Assembly (NCBI GenBank): GCA_014773175.1
Contig: VXCM01000042.1
Span: 120,926 to 184,925, forward strand
Reading direction: 5' to 3'
Origin: Lucifuga dentata
Lineage: Eukaryota; Chordata; Actinopteri; Ophidiiformes; Bythitidae
DNA length: 64,000 nt
A program made the translations under genes and the position numbers. This document shows positions 57,178-64,000 of the stretch, one piece after another (the first letter of the stretch is position 1; every line of letters begins with the position of its first letter). The notes under the pieces are model-generated. The model searched no databases. It was not told the origin of the DNA and saw nothing but the letters and a program-made list of their open reading frames with translations.

Positions 57178-58014
57178 AACAAACTGGAAATTCAGTAAAA
57201 TAATACTACTAATAAGAACTTTGTTCCATGTGCTAGTTTTCTTTTTCTGGAATTTTCTAGAAAAAAAAAGTGCCAATACCTTGAAAGTAAGATAGATTGA
57301 GACAAGTATCTGCAATGATATGCAATGAGAAAATTACACCAGGAAATTCATTAAGGAAGCCAATTTGTATTAAAATTGGTGAATAATCTCACTTTTGTTT
57401 TTTTGTTTTTTTTTTTTTTTTTTNTTTTTTTTTTTTTTTTTGTTTGTTTTGTTTTTTGTATTTGTTTAAGAAAATCTGAATTTATAATGCAAAAGTAGAT
57501 TTGTAAAGATGGGAAATTTTGCCCACGTGTGGATCAAAATAATGAGTTTACCCACAAAAAAACATCAGTGTTTAATGATCTCAGATGGAATTGTCTCCAA
57601 TTCCATGTGGTTTTTTTTTTTTTTACAATATACATCTTCTGATGCTACCATGTGTCCACATCAAGATCCGAATCAGATCGCTTGTACGGAAATTCAGTAA
57701 AATAATTCTACTAATAAGAACTTTGTTCCATGTGCTCATTTGCTTTTTCTGGAATTTTCTAGAAAAAAAAGTGCCAGTACCTGGAAAGTAAAACAGAATG
57801 AGACAAGTATCTCCAGTGAGAAAATTACGCCAGGAAATTCATTAAGGAAGCTAATTTGTATTAAAATTGGTGACTAATCTCACTTTTTTTTTTTACTTGT
57901 TTAAAGAAAATCTGAATTTATAACGCAAAAGTAGATTTGTAAAATGGGAAATTTTGCTCCGTGTGGATCAAAATAACATGATTTTACCCATAAAAAAACA
58001 TCAGTGTTTAATAA
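57021..58014. repeat. Direct tandem duplication, two units of about 430-560 bp
   Basis: Unit 1 (about 57021-57577) and unit 2 (about 57578-58014) share TTTTACAATATACATCTTCT, TCCACATCAAGATCCGAATC, CTAATAAGAACTTTGTTCCA, TCTGGAATTTTCTAGAAAAA and AAACATCAGTGTTTAAT in order. Unit 2 lacks the terminal GTAGTGTTAATGTACCC part of the inverted-repeat element that unit 1 contains. Unit 1 also has a poly-T with an N (57424). Confidence 0.9.
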
Positions 58015-59028
58015 TACATTCCTACTTACAAGATATGGCTTCTCTTACTAGCATGTCCAACATACTGGAGCTCTGAGACTCTGTATGTGCTGCAGAAACT
58101 CTACAATCAGGTCCACACACCAGGCTACCACCTGCCAACCCTGCTGGAAATGTCATGACTCTGTTAGTTGGCCACAGGATTATGGGATCTGTAATTGGCT
58201 CCACAGTGTGCAGGAGACTCTTTCTTTATTAGAAAATGTTCAAGTAGATTGCATGAAAATGTGAAGAAAGTAAAGCAAGAAAATATCGTAAAATGTTTAC
58301 ATGTTACATAGCTCTGTAGAAGGTCATAAGAGGGTGAGGAATTTGCTTACTTTAACTGTTGCAGACAGCATGCATAGAGAACTTTTATTGAGCTTCAGGT
58401 TGAACGGCGATGCTGAAAAGCAGGATGTTCAATAGCAATCTCAAGGTTGCATAATGTACCATTGAAGTGTGTCCAAGTCTGCAGCTAAGGCTAAATAAGA
58501 GTCCCTGAACTCAAGTCACAGAGAGACAGCTCAGACTGCACAGTGAGGGCCCAGCTCCCATTTAGCAAAGCCAAAGTCATTTTATCATGTTGGAGAGAAT
58601 TCTCAGCAGTGATTGGCTGGCTTGGCATAAAAGTTGCGATAAAGAGGGGGGGCAGATGGGGGGATTGGATGTGGGTGAAACATACGAGGCAAAGCCAAAA
58701 ATATGCCAGCGATGATTTGTGCAGGAGGCATACACAGCATGAAAACACAAGGAGCTTCCTAATATATCCTGAGTTACCTATAAATGCCAAACACACCTCC
58801 ATTTCCGTGTTGTTTTTCACTCGTGTATGCAGTTTTTAGTCGCAGCAGGAACCAGGAGGTAAGACGAGGCTGCACAAAGCCTCCACATGTTCAAAAGACT
58901 CTTCTCCTTTCTGAAACATGCGAACGGAGCAATTCCTCGGGGTGTAATCCTCACACACTTGTACGCCTTTGTTCTATCTAAGCGCATGTGTGTTTTCTCT
59001 CCTCTCCCTCTTCTCCTCTGTGTTGCAG
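58015..59028. other. Last part of the tafa1 intron
   Basis: Unique sequence with no repeat or gene recognised, ending in a very pyrimidine-rich tract (58990-59028). Confidence 0.6.
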
Positions 59029-59046
59029 ATTCATCCCAGGACCTAA
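59029..59046 (+). CDS. tafa1: tafa1 terminal coding segment, five codons and stop
   Basis: Only 18 coding bases lie on this last exon: ATT CAT CCC AGG ACC TAA, giving I-H-P-R-T-stop, the C-terminus I recall for human TAFA1. The acceptor is very strong, a pyrimidine tract of about 30 bases ending tgttgcag at 59028. The incoming intron is phase 0, matching the donor at 50913. The segment is far too short for an ORF scan; it was found by looking for the expected TAFA1 ending behind a good acceptor. The exon continues as 3' UTR. Confidence 0.95.
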   Translation: MHPRT

Positions 59047-60185
59047 CAGAGAGCTCCCCCTTACAGGGCTGGCCTCCTGGCTCTTCCCCTCGTCCACCCT
59101 CTCTCTTCCCACCAAAAGGACTAAAACTATTACATCCATGGCCACTGACTGGATTACCTGGGACAGCAGAAAGGATATCCACATAGATAAAACAGCTTTG
59201 CTAGCGTGGTGCCAAGGATTTGAAACCAGACTAATCCTCCTGTTTGATCAATGAGCCCCATGTTGGTGACTCTCCTTTTTCACACAGTTGTGGCCAGTTT
59301 CCTACCAACCTTCTTTCTCTCTCTCTCTCTCTCGCTCTCTCTCTCTGTCTCCCCCTCAAAACTGAAGCATCTTAGGAGGGGTTATTTAGAGATTGTTAAA
59401 ACATTATTTGAAGACATTCACCTCACCAGCCCAAAGGTAAACTGGTTGAGGAGATTACATGGACCCGAACATGGGATCTAACGGACCTGGGGATGCACCA
59501 GAGGGAAACCAAGCAGGCAAACCGAGCAGGATGGCCTTGCAGAGACTAAACAGAGATTTAGTTGATATCTGACAGCCTAATGCAAGTTAATGAAGACTTC
59601 TGAGATGCTTCGAGATCCATCGTGACTTAAATTCGTGGGCATGCCCTTTGTAAATTCATGAGCACTTCTTTTCTTTGTATGTAAGATACCTGTGTGTATA
59701 TATATACATGTATAAATACATATAAGAAGGCAGATCCAAGAAGCTGAAAAATATATTTAAGATTCTATTCGGAGCTTGAGCCCCGTGGTGGAATAATTGT
59801 TCGGCCGCTCATCCCGAGGCTGTCGTCCCAATACAGTGTGTATAAGAATGCTTTACAGTGTATGCTTGCACAGAAAATGCCACAATGGAGTCATAAAAAT
59901 AAGTTTTGGTCACTTTCGCCATTCAGCATTGTCGTCGGTTAAGCTGGAAAATGCCTGTAGTTTATGTAAAATTGAGGAAAACACTGTATAGTACTGCTTC
60001 GTGAAAGAAAGCAAAACCAACAGCTCCTGTCGGTCTCTCAAACCAGAGAGTATTTGGTTGATTTATTCGAAATGACATTGAGAAAGTATTAGTCACAATG
60101 GGCAAAAATACAATTATCCCCCAGTAGATATAAGTACATTACAGGACAGCCTTATGAGAAATAAAAAAGGTTTTCTATACTAATA
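59047..60185 (+). other. tafa1: tafa1 3' untranslated region (distal end uncertain)
   Basis: This region follows the stop directly. It holds a CT-rich microsatellite (about 59309-59347), an AT-rich run with TATA repeats (59695-59726) and otherwise unique sequence. A TGTATATA at 59695-59702 fits the Pumilio consensus UGUANAUA. The right boundary is placed after the AATAAA at 60160-60165, the first canonical signal noticed after the stop. A longer UTR using the AATAAA at 60483 is equally possible. The extent is inferred, with no transcript evidence. Confidence 0.6.
60160..60165 (+). terminator. candidate polyadenylation signal AATAAA
   Basis: A canonical AATAAA lies 1.1 kb after the tafa1 stop and is followed by A- and T-rich sequence. 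A second AATAAA lies at 60483-60488. Which is used cannot be decided from sequence. Confidence 0.45.
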
Positions 60186-60482
60186 TGCTGTCTTCCCTTC
60201 TTTAACGTGTTAACTGATGTTTTGACACGTGTTCTACTGACTATCTGACATGCTGCAGTATATGGGAGGAAGATCCTGTCACCGCTTCATTTATGTGATG
60301 TGTTAACATTATGAACTGAGTTTTTGCTCGAGTAAACAAGCAATCAACAACAGCGCAAGGCAAGTATGAAAATGACTCGCAGGCAGACGCACAAATGAAT
60401 CCGTGATTTTTCATTTATACAATTCCCTTGGTGGCAGAGTGGATTTATCAGAATAGCACATTCAATTCATTCATGCAATTAG

Positions 60483-60488
60483 AATAAA
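60483..60488 (+). terminator. alternative polyadenylation signal AATAAA
   Basis: A second canonical AATAAA lies 1.44 kb after the tafa1 stop and could end a longer 3' UTR. Confidence 0.3.
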
Positions 60489-63177
60489 GATTTCCAATAC
60501 TGTGCCAGGGAAAATTCCAGATGATTTTCAATATCAGCCTCCTCTCACTGCTGATATGAGATTTGTTTCGTCTCCCAGCAGACAAACTAGTGTACATTCA
60601 TCATTTAGGAATTTGGATAGTTTCATGAAGCCCGGTGCCTCACTGAGCAGTCACAGAAGGTATGAAAAAGACAGACACATCAATCTCCCAGCAGTCTTGC
60701 CAGAAACTATGAGGAATATGCAAAAAGAGAAGAGAGCCAGAACGTGTTTTTTCCTCCTCAATGAACCGTTCCCTTCTTTGTTTTCTCATATCTATTAAAA
60801 TTCACTGTCCTGCAGTCTTATTGAACCCGTGCATAACAAAACGACTGTGGGAATGATTTGTGCGAGCGTGTCTGTTGCTGCTTTTTTTGTTAATATGAAT
60901 GTGTACATGTGAGTGAATTTGTGCTTTTGTCTGGTTTGCCATTCTTCTGGCTGTATTTTTAGAGGGTAACCACATCTGTCAGACAGACATTCCTCCCATA
61001 TGCCGGGAGAAGATTATCTTTAAATTCAGTGCTTGTGTAGCAAATCAAGGGATTTCTCCTTCCCTACTTATGCAAGTTCTAAGTGGATTTTTGCTTAAAA
61101 GGTGCATAGGGATCACAACAGGAAGAGGTGCTTTTTCTTATTCTCTTTTATGCACTCCTTAGGTCTATGCAGAAATGATGGAGTCACGCTGTGGAGGGAG
61201 GTTCTGCTCCATTTTAAGCAGAACAAAGAGGAGCACAGCGTGAAAAGATAGCAGGACCCAGGTCCTCCTCTCACTCCACAGCATTTTGCAATCTCAAAAG
61301 AGACACATCAGTCAAATCCTGCAGGACTCCCACTGAGAGACAGCCACGTCCATATCAAGCCGCATGGCAAATCTACAACTGACAGCAAGGACAATCTTTT
61401 TCAGACGAATACAGAAAATGCCCCACAGGGTTGTGTTTAAAACTTGTATTTATAACTTCTCAGGTAAAACCTCAACTTTGCCCTGGTTAGAAGTTAACGG
61501 CCCGGCTGATTTTAGGAGTTCATTGGGATACTCCGCTCCTTTTTGACCGCACTTTCTGCCTGTCAAGCCCTATGCACTTTATTACATTCATATTCTTTTA
61601 TCATTTGGCAGAGCAACCTATAATTTGTGGAAAGGGCACAATCCTTACCTGTGGGGGCTTTGCGGTCTATAATTACAGTCATTATGACCATGAGTCATTG
61701 TGAATATTACCTTTACAATGAACATCACTGGACACAAAATGTCACAAAATCATTCATAATACTAAAACATGTTCTCAGTGATAGAAACTCAGTGGGTTAT
61801 GGGCATTATTGCCAGAAGACCACTTATATAGGAAGGTAAGATCAGACAGATTGATGTTAAAGTAGATTTCAGTGAGAAAATTACAAATTGCATGTAGTGT
61901 CAGCACGGTCATAATGAAGAGGATTTGCTGCCAGTTTTAAGACCTCATAGCTATCGATCATCTGTAAATATTCTTTGATGCGAAGTAGCAGAATGGATAT
62001 TACAACTACAAGTGTGACAGTTTCCAAAGTTTTAGCTGTTCCAAAAAAGTTAAAACAGTGAAGAGTGAAGAGATGAAACACATCAGTGCTCTGCTGGAAC
62101 ACTGATGTTTGTAATAAATGAACACATCCACCGATGGGTGTGCAATACATCACTGTCCTAGTCCCATGACGCTACGCCACGCTCACCAACCACCATGCAC
62201 TCTTTCAGCCAAATGACTTGCCAATCTTTGATTGTCAGCAGCTGTCATAACGATAATTTATTTCTCTGCCTCTTTACCTTTCCCCCACCTTATTTCCTCA
62301 CTTGTTTTAACACAAAACTCAGCAACTTGCAAAGGGTCGAACAATGAGATCTGTCACATTCTACACGAATGGCTGTATCCCGACCGTGACAAGGCTCGTC
62401 CCACGAGGGGCGTCGTCATCACGGAGCAGCCTCCATGGGAGCTTTCAAACTTCATACTTTCTCATTAAACAAAGAGTATTTCATGGCAGTGTCCCCACAC
62501 AGCTGGACAGACGTCACCACACTGATTCTCAATCGTCCGCCAATTGAGACTGAGTGACCCAGAGCGTATTTCACACCGGCAGGGAAAGAGAGGGATGAGG
62601 TAGAGCAGGAAGCTAATGCATTGTTCTGAGCCTGAGGGGAGTACACAAGCACACTGTATATTTTCACGAGTCACGGTTTATTTGAGCATTGCTGCACAGC
62701 GTGAGCTCTGTTTTATCCTACCCAGTCGGCTCTCATTTCACCTTGCATTACATCTCACACATTTCAAGTAGAGAAATCCAAGTTACTGCAGGACATATAA
62801 TGGTCAGATACACATTATTTCTCATTGAGTTGGGTTGTTTGTTTTCATGACCTTTTCATGGTGGCACAGAGGGAAGCAGCAGCCTCTCCAGCCTCCACTG
62901 TGCTAACGGTTGTACGAAAAGGAGCAAGATGAGGACAAACAGCACATCTCTGCAGGCCTAAAAAATTATATGTAATTCTTATTTTATTATTTTATATGAT
63001 TTTTTTAATTTATAGTATTTGTTATTTCTTTATTTTAAGTATTAGCATGCCATTCTTTTGCTTTTCATATGTATTTTCACATGGGGTTCCTTTTTCTTTT
63101 TTGCAGCTATGTTACATCAGATGTGTGACATTGTCATGACATGTATATATATGTATTATGTATATGGGCACACGCAT

Positions 63178-63178
63178 A

Positions 63179-63212
<34 letters not shown>
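63178..63212. repeat. (CA)n microsatellite
   Basis: CATACACACATA-type start, then about 13 CA units. Confidence 0.9.
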
Positions 63213-64000
63213 GAATAAATGATATGAAAAGAACTTGAGAGGCAATTTGCTGCACAAATATGAATATTAAAAGAAGAAAAGAAAGAAGAATTAGAAAAAA
63301 TATATCCTAATATTACTCCTTATGCCTCATTGTTCTTGCTGCTACTACTAATAATAATCTATCCACAAAACAGCAATGTTTAATGAATGGATTAATTAGC
63401 ATAGTTTACTCATATTTCAACATTAAAAATTCACATAATTTTTGGACACACGCTGCTTTTTACATCATAATTTCATTTGGCTTGTTTAAGGGGAAAGTTT
63501 CTCACCCACACAGAGACCTACGCTACATAAATTGACTTTAAAGCAAGACCGGGAACAGATTGTGCTCTGCCATGTTGCAGTGGAGGTCAGATGAAATCTC
63601 ATGTTGTCCGAGGTTGTGTGGATGGTTCACAACAGCAGCCTGGCCTTCAGCTGCCTGCAGCACAGCCACAGACACAAAGCAGCATGCCAGCAGCCTGTAC
63701 CTGCCCACACACACAGTATGCTGCAGCCAACTTGTCTAAAGTTAAGATTATGGAAGGAAAACGAAAGCTTTTCTGTTGCCTACACACTGACCTAAAAGTA
63801 CTGTCATGTCATCAGGTCCAGTCGACGCTCCCTTAGCTGTCTGCATTATGCCAGTAACATTAACCTATCCACTTTCTACAGCAAAACTGACTGAAGTCAA
63901 AACAAACAATTTTGTGGAAATAAATAGTTAACATTCTCAAACTTGTATTTCACAGTCAGTGTGATGTTTTGTGGTAAATTTTTTTTTTTTTTTTTTTTTT

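Larger units (their letters stand above)
60186..64000. other. 3' flank of tafa1, no recognised gene
   Basis: Holds the second AATAAA at 60483, a (CA)n tract (63178-63212), AT-rich runs and a terminal poly-T (63980-64000). Short open frames at 62344-62550 and 63591-63836 have no recognisable domain, splice context or start context. Confidence 0.5.

Noticed and set aside
60502..60798. 98-codon frame downstream of tafa1
   Set aside because: Lies within or just after the 3' UTR region, with no recognised domain and no splice context. A chance frame is more likely.

Overview
The window is vertebrate nuclear DNA, almost certainly from a ray-finned (teleost) fish. The coding content is sparse and spliced with GT-AG introns. 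The background is AT-rich intronic DNA full of CA/GA microsatellites and short transposon remnants of fish type: hAT-like, TTAA-flanked and 3-bp-TSD inverted-repeat elements, and an L1/Tx1-like LINE tail. There is no prokaryotic organisation, operon, CRISPR array or phage.

One protein-coding gene is recognisable, on the + strand: tafa1 (formerly FAM19A1), a secreted chemokine-like neuronal protein. Its last three coding exons are here: 35360-35500, 50788-50912 and 59029-59046 (stop). Joined, they give about 94 residues with all ten family cysteines at the family spacing. The exon for the initiator Met and signal peptide was not recognised in the 35 kb upstream, so it probably lies beyond the left edge. 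The 3' UTR follows the stop and may end near a poly(A) signal at 60160.

Layout: 1-35359 is intron, with a TTAA-flanked element family (8848, 9913, 17354), a GGC-ended inverted-repeat element (6968), a possible Mutator-like element (27509) and a hAT-like element (34351) just before exon 3. 35501-50787 is intron, with a LINE 3' fragment (36243), a 468-bp element with a clean 9-bp target duplication (39022), a second GGC element (42873) and a TTA-flanked element (45180). 50913-59028 is intron, with a CA repeat abutting the exon 4 donor, a palindrome carrying octamer motifs (51585) and a tandem duplication (57021-58014). 59047 to about 60185 is 3' UTR and the rest is flanking DNA with no recognised gene.

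The sequence has many single-N joins. Six are flanked on both sides by the same 63-73 bp, which looks like unmerged contig ends rather than biology. I found no new multi-gene system. The points most worth checking are the transposon families with clear target-site duplications, the TG-rich/CA-repeat arrangement around exon 4, and the intronic hairpins and palindromes.
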